Shown here: one piece after another, positions 41,992 through 51,789 of the stretch | Layout of the letters: each line of letters starts with the position of its first letter | Position numbering within the stretch: the stretch's first letter is position 1 | DNA from: Bacteroidota bacterium | GTDB taxonomy: Bacteria > Bacteroidota > Bacteroidia > Cytophagales > Cytophagaceae | NCBI GenBank assembly: GCA_023428135.1 | Contig: JAEYZG010000018.1 | Coordinates: forward strand, 62,001 to 126,000 | DNA length: 64,000 bases | Reading direction: 5' to 3' | Program-made: the position numbers and the translations under genes | Notes under the pieces: model-generated | What the model saw: the letters and a program-made list of their open reading frames with translations, nothing else | The model's database searches: none | Told to the model about the DNA's origin: nothing

Positions 41992-42876
41992 ATGTCATCC
42001 GAAAATCACAAAAATGATAATCTGTTCCTTAGTGGGTTAGTTGTTAGTATGTTTTGCTGGGGCTTAAGCTGGACATCGGGAAAGATTATGGCAGGTTATG
42101 GGAATCCTTTAAATATAACGCTTTACCGTTTCTTTGTAACATTTATTTCATTATTTATAATTGTATGGTTTACAGGAGAGAAGCTTAGTATTCTCAGAAA
42201 GGGCTTGTTCGATCTTGCTTTTTCTGCCTTATTAATAGCTCTTTATACATACTTATTTTTTAAAGGCCTTTCAATTGGAAAGGCAGGAGCAGGGGGAGTG
42301 TTGGTTACTACATTGAACCCTATAATTTCTTATGTTATAATGCTTGTTTATACCAAAAGGAAACCTGGAAAAAATGAAATAATTGGCCTTGCAATTGGTC
42401 TGGTTGCTGGAGCCTTCTTGCTTCAGGTCTGGGATAACTGGCATAAAATCTGGAATGCCGGCAATAGTTATTTCGTTATGGCCACTTTTACATGGGCCTT
42501 CTTAAGTCTATTTACTGCAAGATCAGGGCGTTATGGTTCGCCGATAGCTTTTAGTCTTTGGATGTATGGCTTGTGCACAGTGATCATCGCTTTGATTTCT
42601 GACTTTCATGAAAGTGTTGAAGTATTTAAAAGGATAGATCTCATTTTCTGGATAAATCTTTTTTTTAGTGCTACTATCACAACGGCTCTGGCTACTACGT
42701 TTTTCTTTGTTGCTACTTCAAAACTTGGTGCAGGTAAAGCAAGTACATTTATTTTCTTGGTACCGTTTTCTGCCGCTTTAGGCTCATGGATTTTTTTAAA
42801 AGAAATTCCGGAAATTCACACTGTCATTGGTGGACTTCTTGGAATATTCGCTGTATATATGATAAACAGAAAATAG
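41992..42876 (+). CDS. EamA family (DMT) membrane transporter
   Basis: The 294-residue protein has ten predicted helices in two EamA repeats (~10-140, ~150-290). The first repeat starts WGLSWTSGKIMAG, and the second ends PFSAALGSWIFLKEIPEIHTVIGG, a typical EamA end. It should export or import a small metabolite; the substrate cannot be read. It is separated by terminators on both sides. Confidence 0.85.
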   Translation: MSSENHKNDNLFLSGLVVSMFCWGLSWTSGKIMAGYGNPLNITLYRFFVTFISLFIIVWFTGEKLSILRKGLFDLAFSALLIALYTYLFFKGLSIGKAGAGGVLVTTLNPIISYVIMLVYTKRKPGKNEIIGLAIGLVAGAFLLQVWDNWHKIWNAGNSYFVMATFTWAFLSLFTARSGRYGSPIAFSLWMYGLCTVIIALISDFHESVEVFKRIDLIFWINLFFSATITTALATTFFFVATSKLGAGKASTFIFLVPFSAALGSWIFLKEIPEIHTVIGGLLGIFAVYMINRK

Positions 42877-42914
42877 AAATGATTTAGAACATAAAATAGG
42901 ATTAAAAAAGATTT

Positions 42915-42954
42915 AAAATAGAAAAGCTCCCTTTGTTGGGAGCTTTTCTATTTT
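42915..42954. terminator. Bidirectional terminator
   Basis: AAAATAGAAAAGCTCCC pairs with GGGAGCTTTTCTATTTT around TTTGTT. It overlaps the last bases of the minus-strand lipoprotein gene. Confidence 0.9.
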
Positions 42955-43969
42955 AATAATACTGATATATTACCTCTTCAATATTTTTACTCAGTGGGTA
43001 GTATATTTTAAATGCATTTGAACTGGAGTTTTTAACCCTTTTAGGAGTAGGAATATCACTTCCCGTATATCTGTAACCAGCTTCAATATCTATTCTCTCA
43101 GGGCCAGAATTTAAAGCAAGCTTTATATCTGTTTCTATACAAGAATGACCGCTCACAAGTACGTAAGGACCAGATTTTGTTTCACCATAACTTTTCCATA
43201 AGTAATCCTCTTTCATAAAAATTACATAATCATTGTATCCTATAAGGGTTTTACTTGATTCAATAACATTTTTAACAGATGAGCCTTTGAATACAGGCTC
43301 AGAAATTCCTGATAACCGCATAGTCATTCCAATCCAGCCACCTGTAGATTTCCAGGTCCTTTTCTGAAAGTAACTTTTCTCTCTTAATTCGCCATTGGTA
43401 TGTCTGACTGAAAGTTTTCCTGTAAGAGTGGTTTGAACAGAATCTTTATATAAGGTGGTTCCTACAGGTTGAGCTGCCTGCCAGTAATAACCACCTGAAA
43501 TATTTGTAAGTGTTACAGTCCCGACTAATGAAATTGTTTGTTCAGAATCTGTATTTTTTACACTGAAATCTTTAAATGTGATGCTGCATTCCGCATCCTT
43601 TTCCCCATAACTATTTCCTTTTTTCAACTGAATTGAAACATATCCTTTTCTTATTTTTTCTTTACAGGTAATTTTATCATCGTAATAGAGATTATAAATC
43701 TTTTTATTATTACTGTTAACAGTTGCTGAATCAACTCTAAGAATACCACATGGCAGAGTATAAGGACTTTCATTTTTTCCTAACTTATAACCAATAAAAT
43801 CTTCAACATTCAGCATGATTTGATCTGTTTCTTCTGAACTAGATCTATCATCTTGTTTTAACTGAGACGGAGTTGATTTTGCGGGACCTGTTTCTTCTTT
43901 TGTACAAGAAAATATACCTGGAAGACAGAGAATTAAATATAAGAAACTGAAGTAATTTGATTTTTTCAT
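42953..43969 (-). CDS. Lipoprotein, first of a tandem pair
   Basis: The start codon at 43969 (MKKSNYFSFLYL) gives a good SpII signal with lipobox GIFSC; an ATG 15 bp upstream is possible. The ~338-residue mature part has TLPCGILRVDS, TVTLTNISGGYYWQAAQPVGTTLYKDS and HTNGELREKSYFQKRTW. The same order of motifs appears in the next gene, at 44102-45127, so the pair arose by duplication. I do not recognise a family. The proteins are surface or periplasmic. Confidence 0.65.
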   Translation of the reverse strand: MKKSNYFSFLYLILCLPGIFSCTKEETGPAKSTPSQLKQDDRSSSEETDQIMLNVEDFIGYKLGKNESPYTLPCGILRVDSATVNSNNKKIYNLYYDDKITCKEKIRKGYVSIQLKKGNSYGEKDAECSITFKDFSVKNTDSEQTISLVGTVTLTNISGGYYWQAAQPVGTTLYKDSVQTTLTGKLSVRHTNGELREKSYFQKRTWKSTGGWIGMTMRLSGISEPVFKGSSVKNVIESSKTLIGYNDYVIFMKEDYLWKSYGETKSGPYVLVSGHSCIETDIKLALNSGPERIDIEAGYRYTGSDIPTPKRVKNSSSNAFKIYYPLSKNIEEVIYQYY

Positions 43970-44051
43970 AAATGGTTTCATCAAAACCGGTTTGCATTAG
44001 GTACGTTTACTTTACCTTAAATGTTTGCTCTATATGAAATGGGGGAAAAAT

Positions 44052-44083
44052 AAAAAGGCCTTCCTGTTTCTGGAAGGCCCTTT
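44052..44083 (-). terminator. Terminator after the second lipoprotein gene
   Basis: On the minus strand GGGCCTTCC and GGAAGGCC with a 6-nt loop are followed by TTTTTATTTTT. Confidence 0.9.
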
Positions 44084-44101
44084 TGCAATGATTACTTATA
44101 G

Positions 44102-45127
44102 TTAATATAATTGATATTGTTCTGACTTAAGATAAGAGCCAAATTCAATGGTAATTTTATAGGCATTTGCCTCACAAAGATTGGCGTCTGTGGTTGGGGT
44201 AGCTGTCAAATTTGATGTACTATATTTATAACCTGCCTGTACATCGAAATATGCAGGAGTAACTGCCGGAATATTTACATTTGCTCTGGCTTTACCTTTA
44301 ACAAGGACATATGGTCCTGCCCATGTGGCACCGCAGTTTGACCAAAGAAAATTTTCTCCAAGGTTTGAGACATAGTCAAAGTTTCCATCAAGCGTTTTTC
44401 CTGTTTCATATACATTGGAATATGAATTTGCTCCTAGTGTTGCTGTTGTATCTCCTGCAATTGCTAATCTTAAGCCAGCCCAACCTGAAGTAGAAGACCA
44501 GGTTCTGTTCTGGAAGTAACTTCTTTCACGCACAGCTCCATTAGCATGAGTTACCATAAATTTACCCCTTACTCTATGGACTACAGCATCTTTATGTAAA
44601 GTATTATCAGTAGGTATTACAACCTGCCAAATGTAACCACCTGTAAGGTTGGTTACTGTTATTGTTCCGTTTACAGTCACACTCTGTCCTGTAGCATTGG
44701 ATTCTACTGTGTAATTATTAAATGTAATAGAGAACTGTGCATCTATATCATTAAAATGAGTACCGCTTACAAGTTTAAATGAAATGTCTCCGCTTTTCTT
44801 TTTATATCCGCATTTATTCTGATCTCCGAATTGTAATGTGTAAGTCTTTTTTCCTGAAGATTCAGTGGAATCAAACTTAACTATTCCACAGGGCAAAGCA
44901 TAGGCTGCAATTCTTGCATTTGCTCCTCCACCACCGATTTGGTTACTGATTACATCATTTACATTTGAAATAGCTTCGTCAACTTCAGCTGAACCTGTAT
45001 TATCGTTTTGTTTCAGATTAGTTGGAATGGTGTTCGTCTGGGGATCTGTTTCGTCCTTTTTACATCCTGAAAGGACTGAAACAGCGAGTAACGTCAAAAT
45101 GAAGGAAGAACGAATGATTTTTTTCAT
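44102..45127 (-). CDS. Lipoprotein, second of a tandem pair
   Basis: The start at 45127 (MKKIIRSSFILTLLAVSVLSGC) gives a clear lipobox. The ~341-residue product shares ALPCGIVKFDS, TVTNLTGGYIWQVVIPT, HANGAVRERSYFQNRTW and the NVYETGKTL block with its neighbour, at about one third to one half identity by eye. Function is unknown; the conserved Cys pair in the LPCG motif and in CGATW may form a disulfide. It is upstream of the other member by 117 bp with a terminator between, so both are separate units. Confidence 0.65.
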   Translation of the reverse strand: MKKIIRSSFILTLLAVSVLSGCKKDETDPQTNTIPTNLKQNDNTGSAEVDEAISNVNDVISNQIGGGGANARIAAYALPCGIVKFDSTESSGKKTYTLQFGDQNKCGYKKKSGDISFKLVSGTHFNDIDAQFSITFNNYTVESNATGQSVTVNGTITVTNLTGGYIWQVVIPTDNTLHKDAVVHRVRGKFMVTHANGAVRERSYFQNRTWSSTSGWAGLRLAIAGDTTATLGANSYSNVYETGKTLDGNFDYVSNLGENFLWSNCGATWAGPYVLVKGKARANVNIPAVTPAYFDVQAGYKYSTSNLTATPTTDANLCEANAYKITIEFGSYLKSEQYQLY

Positions 45128-45338
45128 AGGGTTTTGTTTCAAACAATTAATTTATGTACGAAGGTCAATATGTTATAGTTGGGATTATATCATTTTTTAA
45201 AATTGATTTTGATACTATTCTTTGTGGGAAGAGGTAATTTGTTGTCATACAGCCTCTTTTGGCAAATAGAAACTGATTTTACTTATTTGCAACTTAATTA
45301 TTTTCAAAAGATATTCGTGATCTGATTTAATTTACTTA

Positions 45339-45713
45339 ATGGATACTATATTCGATCTATCTAATATTGCTGCAGGAATTATATTGGCAACTTCTACTTT
45401 GATGAAAGTTAAAAGTATTGCTGATAGTATTTTAAAGCTTAGTAAGTGGCTTACAGGATTTAAAGTGATTATTGGATTTACTTGTCTTATATTAGGATTG
45501 ATCTTTTTGTTTCGGCCAGGATGTTCTTTATATGATTTTACAGGAATACTGGCCGGTCTTGTACTTTTAACTGATACCCTTATCAGTATTCCCGGAATTG
45601 GAGAACCACTGACAAAGCTTTCCAGATCTCTTTTACCATTTACCACTGCAATTGGAGTTGCATCACTCATAGTTGGAATCCTTGGACTCCTGGATTTAAA
45701 CTTTTTGTGTTAA
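45339..45713 (+). CDS. Small integral membrane protein, four helices
   Basis: The 124-residue protein has four hydrophobic stretches and two similar halves: IILATSTLMKVKSIADSILKLSKWL / FLRPGCSLYDFTGILAGL, then IGEPLTKLSRSLLPFTTA. Two turns of a LSKW/LSRS-like amphipathic segment are visible. I do not recognise a family. An overlapping minus-strand frame is poorer and is treated as a shadow. Confidence 0.5.
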   Translation: MDTIFDLSNIAAGIILATSTLMKVKSIADSILKLSKWLTGFKVIIGFTCLILGLIFLFRPGCSLYDFTGILAGLVLLTDTLISIPGIGEPLTKLSRSLLPFTTAIGVASLIVGILGLLDLNFLC

Positions 45714-46247
45714 TTTATTTTGAGCTACAATTCTGATCATTTTAAATAAGAACTGACAGTTTTTGCAATTGTGGAGATCTTACCTTTACACTTATGTCAT
45801 TGAATACTGAGTCTTTCATTTGGGATAGGTACCAATGAAGACATAAATAATTTTTTTAAAAAATCTCCTAATGGTCATTAGGTCTTCATTTCTAAAAATA
45901 AAGTGGCTAAAGACGAGAAGTATAACTGAAAAAAGTATTGATGGTATAAACTCGCAGAAAAACAGCAATTTGCATTTAAGAAGTAATTTAAAAAGAGCAG
46001 AGCAATCTGCTCTTTTTTCGTTTTTACCATTTTATTTATTTTAACATGAATATACAAGATGGCAAATGACTGTTAATCAGTTGTTTGTTTGGTTGTTTAT
46101 GTAGTCCCTATCAGGGAAAATACATATCAGCGTTTACGCTTAAAATGAAATAAACTCATTTAAAATTGGATTTATTTTATTAATTTTAGCACCTTAAAAA
46201 TAAGTCAATCTGTTAAATGTTTTTCCATTTAATAATTAAAGTTAGCA
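45714..46247. other. Gap of 534 bp with an orphan terminator
   Basis: AAAAGAGCAGA (45991-46001) pairs with TCTGCTCTTTT (46006-46016), then T-run and CG. It has no gene directly upstream on the plus strand apart from the membrane protein 280 bp away, so a small RNA is possible. A short frame from 45870 overlaps the hairpin and is not convincing. Confidence 0.45.
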
Positions 46248-47330
46248 ATGGATTATAAAAAGTTCGTACCCTTCATTCTGCTAGTATTAATCAGTATTTC
46301 AGGTAATTCCCAAACAATTAAGACTGAAGTAAAAGATAAAAAAGACAGATTAATTCAAAAAAACAGAGTTAACTTTTATGGCAAGTTAGAAAACGATCTG
46401 AGTGGTATAGCAACAATTAAATATGAATATGATCGGAAGGGTAAACTGGAGAAGAAGTCATATTTCAATAAGGATGGACAAATGATAAAGCCAGACACCT
46501 CTTCTGTTAATCTGGAATATCCTTCATATAGTTTATATAAATATAACGAACTAGGATTGATTTCGGAGATCAGCAATCATTATATTGATGGCTCTTATCT
46601 GGATCTTGCAAATAAACCTGCTGTTAAGAGGTTTAAGTATAAAAACAATCAGCTTACTGATGAATTTAATTTTGACAAAAGAGGAAAGTTGAGAGGAGTT
46701 GGAAATCTGGAAAAAGCTGTAGTTAAATATACTTATGCAGGCAGGCAGCTAATTGAAGTCAGAAGTTATGATAAAGATAAAAAAATTCTTGATTTCGGAT
46801 TGAATATTGAGAGACATACTTATGACAGCCTTGGAAGGAGAGCAAGAACTACCTATCATTTTGCTAATTCTGAGATTTTCCTGACAGATAGATATTTTTA
46901 CAATAACAAGGGGCAGTTAATTAAAAAAGAAAGTTATAAGAAAAATGGTCAGCTTGACTATTCTATTAAGTACACATATGCAAGTAATGATCAGATAATT
47001 AAGAGAGAGTTTCAATATTCAAACAGAAAAACTGAGATTGAAAAACAGGGATTCGAGGTTAGTATTCCAGGTTGGAAAGTCACAAATTTACCCTCTCTTG
47101 ATGCAATTAAAGATATAGATGGTATAGGCGCATTTTATTTTACATTGGATCAGGCTGGAAATATTAAAGAGGTGAGAAGATCTCATGGCAAGGATCCATT
47201 GATGTATGCTGTCATACCCTATATCTTGCAGATTAAGTTTGAGAAAGATGATAAAAATCCTGTAAATAATCTGAAAGGTGAGATTAAGGTTGGGGTTTTG
47301 AATAAGGATATTGAGGTTGAAGAGTTTTAA
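46248..47330 (+). CDS. Exported protein with YD-type repeats and a TonB-C-like end
   Basis: The 360-residue product has a signal peptide (LLVLISISGNSQ). The middle contains degenerate YD/RHS-like repeats (YEYDRKGKLEKKSYF, YDSLGRRARTTYH, YFYNNKGQLIKKES). The last ~65 residues read GIGAFYFTLDQAGNIKEVR then LMYAVIPYILQIKFE, resembling the end domain of TonB-type energy transducers. It is periplasmic or surface-exposed; its role is unknown. Terminator follows. Confidence 0.5.
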   Translation: MDYKKFVPFILLVLISISGNSQTIKTEVKDKKDRLIQKNRVNFYGKLENDLSGIATIKYEYDRKGKLEKKSYFNKDGQMIKPDTSSVNLEYPSYSLYKYNELGLISEISNHYIDGSYLDLANKPAVKRFKYKNNQLTDEFNFDKRGKLRGVGNLEKAVVKYTYAGRQLIEVRSYDKDKKILDFGLNIERHTYDSLGRRARTTYHFANSEIFLTDRYFYNNKGQLIKKESYKKNGQLDYSIKYTYASNDQIIKREFQYSNRKTEIEKQGFEVSIPGWKVTNLPSLDAIKDIDGIGAFYFTLDQAGNIKEVRRSHGKDPLMYAVIPYILQIKFEKDDKNPVNNLKGEIKVGVLNKDIEVEEF

Positions 47331-47402
47331 CTAATTTTAAACTTCTGATCTGAAATTTAAGGGATCGTATAAAAATATAGAATTAAATTTTGTTGTTATC
47401 AT

Positions 47403-47446
47403 AAAAAAGGCCATTTGGAATTGTCCAATTGGCCTTTTTTATTTTT
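47403..47446. terminator. Bidirectional terminator
   Basis: AAAAAAGGCCATTTGGA and TCCAATTGGCCTTTTTT surround ATTG, with A and T runs. Confidence 0.9.
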
Positions 47447-47459
47447 AGTAATTTTCATA

Positions 47460-48107
47460 TTAAAGGTATAAAAATACCCCTAGTTGAACACTTCTAAGAT
47501 CGAAATTGAAGTCTAGACTGTTATTCTTACTCTTGCTGTCATCATTAAATTTCCAGACTGAGTGAGTATATCCGATTCTTCCGACAAGTAATTCAATACC
47601 CACTTTTGAATATGGGAAGAATACAATACCAGGCCTTAAATTTGGACTAAAATAACTGGTTTTTGTTTCAGTTGTCTGGATCCCATTAGCGAATGTATAG
47701 GATTCATCTTTATTTTTTCCAAATCTGAGATCAATAGCTGCCTGACCAAAAATAGCGAAGTTATCTCCAAATTTTTTGTAATATCTACCAAAGGGGCCTA
47801 CTAAAAAACTGCGTTCTTTATCTTTCAACTTAGGATTCCCCCCATTAGCAGGTGTTTTGTCTGTAGTACCTTCAAAACCTATATTTAGGCCTAATGCAAA
47901 GTTTTCCGCTATGAAATATCCTACTGCTGGAGTTATGAAATAAGAAGTAGTTTTTACTCCATCTACTGTAGTTCCTCCATTTACAGTGTTGGGTCTGGTT
48001 GATGATACTCCAATACGGCCTCCTAAAAGAATTTTACCTTGTTCCAATTGAGCAAAAGAAGTAAGTGATGCCAATAAAAAGGCAATGGATAATAATTGTT
48101 TTTTCAT
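47460..48107 (-). CDS. Outer-membrane beta-barrel protein
   Basis: The 215-residue product has a signal peptide (ending TSFAQ) and alternating aromatic strands (YFITPAVGYFIAENFALGLNIG, FLVGPFGRYYKKFGDNFAIFG, SYFSPNLRPGIVFFPYSKVGIELL), ending in VQLGVFLYL, an aromatic-terminated strand. It fits the OmpA/OmpW-like 8-strand beta-barrel family. It is in the outer membrane with an unknown ligand. Confidence 0.8.
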   Translation of the reverse strand: MKKQLLSIAFLLASLTSFAQLEQGKILLGGRIGVSSTRPNTVNGGTTVDGVKTTSYFITPAVGYFIAENFALGLNIGFEGTTDKTPANGGNPKLKDKERSFLVGPFGRYYKKFGDNFAIFGQAAIDLRFGKNKDESYTFANGIQTTETKTSYFSPNLRPGIVFFPYSKVGIELLVGRIGYTHSVWKFNDDSKSKNNSLDFNFDLRSVQLGVFLYL

Positions 48108-48310
48108 TTTACTGGTTGGTTAGTTAAAGTTTTTAATTATTATTTAGAGTAGTGAAATCAGGATCAGTTGAAAGGATCTGAACTTCATCTAATAAGATTT
48201 AATAGATGGATTAATTAAAAACTTGTGGAAATTGTTTTTAAAAAGTTTAAGAAATCTTTTTAAAACACCAATAAAAATTTAAACAGTGAAAAAATAGCGG
48301 GCAAGATTCT

Positions 48311-49021
48311 TTAATGCATTCTTAGGCTATTAAGAATATCCTTTAATTCCGGATCAGAAGCATATTTTATGTAAATCTTCTCAAGTTTGCCTTCAGATTC
48401 AATCGGATTGTAACCAGCCAGAAGTAAAGATTGTGCTGTTATTTGAAAAATGTAAGTAATTCCTGCATAACCATGATCATATTTATCAAATTCTGAAATG
48501 GTCTGATTGTGGAGATTTACGAATAATCTGCAATATTCCGCAAACTCCTGCTTGCTCATTGATTCAACCTCTTTCAGTTTTTGAATTCTTTCTATTTCAC
48601 TTTTAGAAAAGAAAACATAACCAAACTTAAGAGCCGTATCCTTTTCGAGGGTTCTGATAAGGGTTTTATTTCCTTTTACAGCAGTATCATTTCCGTTCCA
48701 GGCCATATGAAAGCTTTTACCAGGAACAAAATTGAGAAGGGTAGAAGCATGCACCAATTCATTCCCCTTCTTACTTTTAGATATTACATATATCCGGTTC
48801 TTTTTGTAAGCGATTTTTTCATATTTATACTTATCCGCCGGTAGGTCTTTAGGGTATAAGTCAAAGAATAATTGTCGTGAAATTATTGAATCCTTAGTAA
48901 TACTAGTCTGTATAATACCATTTCTGTTAATAAAATACCAATCACCTAAAAGAGCTTTTTTTTGGGAAAATGCTGACAAACAATTTATTATAAGTAGGAA
49001 TGTTAGTTGTGTAATTCTCAT
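48311..49021 (-). CDS. Exported protein of unknown function
   Basis: The 236-residue product has a signal peptide (LTFLLIINCLSAFSQ). The mature part looks like a lipocalin-type beta sheet at first (LLGDWYFINRNGIIQTSI) and then a helical end (SMSKQEFAEYCRLFVNLHNQT). No family is recognised. It is monocistronic. Confidence 0.5.
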   Translation of the reverse strand: MRITQLTFLLIINCLSAFSQKKALLGDWYFINRNGIIQTSITKDSIISRQLFFDLYPKDLPADKYKYEKIAYKKNRIYVISKSKKGNELVHASTLLNFVPGKSFHMAWNGNDTAVKGNKTLIRTLEKDTALKFGYVFFSKSEIERIQKLKEVESMSKQEFAEYCRLFVNLHNQTISEFDKYDHGYAGITYIFQITAQSLLLAGYNPIESEGKLEKIYIKYASDPELKDILNSLRMH

Positions 49022-49633
49022 TTAAGTGAGTTATGTGTTTTTAATGATATTGGCCAGTAATTTGATTCTTTAATTCAATCCTATTTTAAATAAAGCAAAA
49101 TCAAATCTTTATGTTTAGTGTGAGAATTATCTGAAGTTTGTATTGATGCAACGTAAAGATTATAAGTTAGTTATCATAATTGAGATTTCCTTTGACTTGT
49201 TGTTGCTTGGTATTCAGTAATTTACTTTATATTGATAAAAAATCCAATTAAAAATAAAAAATATGCATTCAAGGTTAATGTGAGAATTTCGGTGTAAAAA
49301 GATGTTGGTACATATAAATTACATATTAGTCTTGATTATTATGTTTTTAGTCTAAAAGTTTGGCATCATATTAAAATATTATCTACTTTTGGACTTCCAT
49401 AGCTGGTTGAAAGATCCCGGAGATCAATATACTCCCCGTATATCCTCCGGGATTATTTTTTTTGCCATATTTTAAAAAAAACATCTCAGACAGGCTTTGA
49501 TTTAATATTAGTATTATTAGATTCATTAAACATTTTCTGCTTATTTAGGTCTACATATATTTTTGGGTACAATACAATTTCATCGACTTAGTGAATTGCA
49601 ACATGGTTTATTTTTAATTATATTTTATATACT
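49022..49633. other. 612-bp gap with a candidate small RNA
   Basis: The only structured part is the promoter plus terminator pair at 49359-49461 (separate entry). The remainder is AT-rich with no credible gene. Confidence 0.5.
49359..49461 (+). ncRNA. Candidate small RNA with promoter and terminator
   Basis: TTTG at 49359-49362, a 21-bp spacer and a perfect TAnnTTTG box (TACTTTTG, 49384-49391) predict a start near 49398. A hairpin (ATCCCGGAG 49413-49421, CTCCGGGAT 49445-49453, with an inner ATATAC/GTATAT) and T-run end it at ~49461. The transcript would be ~65 nt. No frame fits inside. Whether it is expressed is unknown. Confidence 0.4.
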
Positions 49634-50164
49634 ATGGATATCGTTAAATTCTGGGACATAATTGAGCAATCGAAAAAAAATACAAATGAAGATATCTATT
49701 TGCAATTAGATAATCTTCGAGAGGAATTGCAGCATTTGAACAAAGATGAAATCGTAAAAGCTCAGGAAATATTTTTGGATTTAATGGATCAGGCTTATAA
49801 ATGGGATTTGTGGGCAGCGGCATATACAATTCAAGGCGGATGTTCAGATGATGGATTTATTGATTTCAGAGCGTGGCTAATCGGAAGAGGAAAGGAAGTA
49901 TATTATGCTGCACTTGAAAATTCTGATTCTCTTTCTCAAATGTCTCAGGAGGCACTTAAAGACAGTGAAGCCGGGGAAGAGTATAATTACCTTTTTGCTG
50001 AAGCATACGAAGAGCTTACAGATGAGGAGATGCCGGAAATCGTAAGGACCTATAAAACCAATCCTGATGGCAAGGAATGGGACGAAGAAAATATAAATGA
50101 ATTTAAGCAGATTAACCCTAACCTTTTTGAGAAATTTAAAGAGGAATGGGAAATTGATGATTAA
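49634..50164 (+). CDS. DUF4240 family protein
   Basis: The 176-residue soluble acidic protein shows FWDIIEQSK at the start and LWAAAYTIQGGCSDDGFIDFRAWLIGRGKEVY, the hallmark of DUF4240. Function is unknown. It is common in soil bacteria and sometimes beside toxins as an immunity-like gene, although no toxin gene is present here. 66 bp separate it from the kinase gene. Confidence 0.8.
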   Translation: MDIVKFWDIIEQSKKNTNEDIYLQLDNLREELQHLNKDEIVKAQEIFLDLMDQAYKWDLWAAAYTIQGGCSDDGFIDFRAWLIGRGKEVYYAALENSDSLSQMSQEALKDSEAGEEYNYLFAEAYEELTDEEMPEIVRTYKTNPDGKEWDEENINEFKQINPNLFEKFKEEWEIDD

Positions 50165-50230
50165 CCTATAGTAGTTTAATCTTGGTGTTTGCTTTTTACA
50201 ATCTTTCCGGACATATTTTATTTTTTATTC

Positions 50231-51712
50231 ATGGAAAAGGCTGCTGATCATAATTCAATACCTCTCGATTCTTCAAGGAAACTTACGAAGTTATATATTC
50301 TTGCTTTATCTGCAGTAGCATTTTTAACCCTTTTTGGACAAATCCTAATTCAAAGAGCTTTATCTAATCAGGCAAAAGATTCATATGTTGTTAATATGTC
50401 TGGCCGGCAGAGGATGTTAAGCCAGAAGATCTGTAAGTTATGTCTTTCAATAGAGCGAAGCCCCGACTCATTAAACAGAGCCGAATCAGCCCAAAAGCTT
50501 AGGGCTGCTTTAGATATATGGGGCCAGTTTCACCATGGACTGAGATTGGGTGATACATCCATAAATCTTCCCGCAAATACAAATCATGAGGTTGAGTTAT
50601 TATTTGAGGAAGCAGACACCTATTACAGTGAAATTTACATCAAAGCTAGAAATATCTCTTCAGTTGTAACAAATAACCCATGGAATTCGAGTCTGATCCA
50701 TGAAGATATAGAAACAATACTCTTGAATGAGACTCCTTACCTTTACCTTATGGATTCGATTGTGAAGGAATTTGAAAAGGAAGCAAGACTAAAAGTATTA
50801 TTTCTGAAAAAGATAGAAATGATATTGTTTGTTACCACTTTTTTGGTATTGCTGCTTGAAGGACTTTTCATTTTCAGACCAGCAGCTCAAAAGATCAGCG
50901 AGGTAATTGGAGACCTTACCAATAAGGAAGTACAACTGAGAACCTTGAATAGCCAGCTTGAGGTAAAAATAAATGAAAGGACAAAAGAACTGTTTGAGAA
51001 GAATCAGGAGCTGGAAATGAAGAATAAGCAACTGGATAAAATAAATAAAGACCTTGATAACTTCGTATATACAGCTTCTCATGATTTGAAAGCGCCTATT
51101 AAAAATATAGAAGCACTTTTCCATTTGTTGAAAGGACAGGTTCCGGAAACTCAATCAAAGGCCAATGAGATTACTGAGATGATGGATGAATCTATTGTTA
51201 AATTTAAGGATGTATTGAGTGAACTTGGGTATATTGGAAAGGCACAGGGAGAGATTGAAACAGGAACAGAGAAAGTTGCTTTTAAAGAGGTAATGGAGGA
51301 AATTAAATTAACGATCAAAGATCAGGTACAAAGTTCTGGAGCCATCATTACCGAAGATTTTAAGGCTGCTCCGGAGATAAGTTTTTCACTTAAGAATTTA
51401 AGAAGTATTGTATTTAACCTGCTGTCTAATGCGATAAAATATAAAGCACCGGAAAGACCACCAGTAATACATATTTCAACCAAAATGATTAATGATTATA
51501 TTGTTTTGCAGGTAAGTGATAATGGGATGGGGATAAAGGAAAATGAGATATCAGAAATTTTTTACATGTATAAGCGATTCCATAATCATGTAGAAGGCTC
51601 GGGAGTTGGGATGTCCATAGTGAAAAGAATCATGGATAATAACGGTGGGAAAATCGAAGTTAAAAGTAAAGTAGGGGTGGGCTCTACTTTTAATGTTTAT
51701 TTCAGGTGTTAA
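50231..51712 (+). CDS. Sensor histidine kinase with a PilJ-type sensing region
   Basis: The ATG at 50231 (MEKAADHNSIPLD) is preferred over one 42 bp upstream. The ~493-residue protein has a first membrane helix (~22-42), a periplasmic PilJ/NIT-like region with VVNMSGRQRMLSQKICKL, a second helix near residue 205, a coiled coil (ELEMKNKQLDKINKDL), and a HisKA domain with phospho-His in FVYTASHDLKAPIKN. The HATPase_c lies at ~350-493 with GVGMSIVKRIMDNNGG. It should control a response regulator; none is adjacent on the same strand. It is followed by a bidirectional terminator. Confidence 0.8.
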   Translation: MEKAADHNSIPLDSSRKLTKLYILALSAVAFLTLFGQILIQRALSNQAKDSYVVNMSGRQRMLSQKICKLCLSIERSPDSLNRAESAQKLRAALDIWGQFHHGLRLGDTSINLPANTNHEVELLFEEADTYYSEIYIKARNISSVVTNNPWNSSLIHEDIETILLNETPYLYLMDSIVKEFEKEARLKVLFLKKIEMILFVTTFLVLLLEGLFIFRPAAQKISEVIGDLTNKEVQLRTLNSQLEVKINERTKELFEKNQELEMKNKQLDKINKDLDNFVYTASHDLKAPIKNIEALFHLLKGQVPETQSKANEITEMMDESIVKFKDVLSELGYIGKAQGEIETGTEKVAFKEVMEEIKLTIKDQVQSSGAIITEDFKAAPEISFSLKNLRSIVFNLLSNAIKYKAPERPPVIHISTKMINDYIVLQVSDNGMGIKENEISEIFYMYKRFHNHVEGSGVGMSIVKRIMDNNGGKIEVKSKVGVGSTFNVYFRC

Positions 51713-51725
51713 AAATTTGAATATA

Positions 51726-51759
51726 AAAACGTGACCAGAAAGTTTCATAGCCACGTTTT
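51726..51759. terminator. Bidirectional terminator
   Basis: AAAACGTG at 51726-51733 and CACGTTTT at 51752-51759, with an 18-nt loop. It separates the convergent kinase and receiver-CRP genes. Confidence 0.65.
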
Positions 51760-51789
51760 GTTAATTCTTTACTTATTTCAAGTTAATTT

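Noticed and set aside
45332..45670. Minus-strand frame opposite the membrane protein
   Set aside because: The plus-strand frame is more coherent, with four helices.
45870..46046. Short plus-strand frame in the gap
   Set aside because: It overlaps the terminator hairpin and reads into the T-run.
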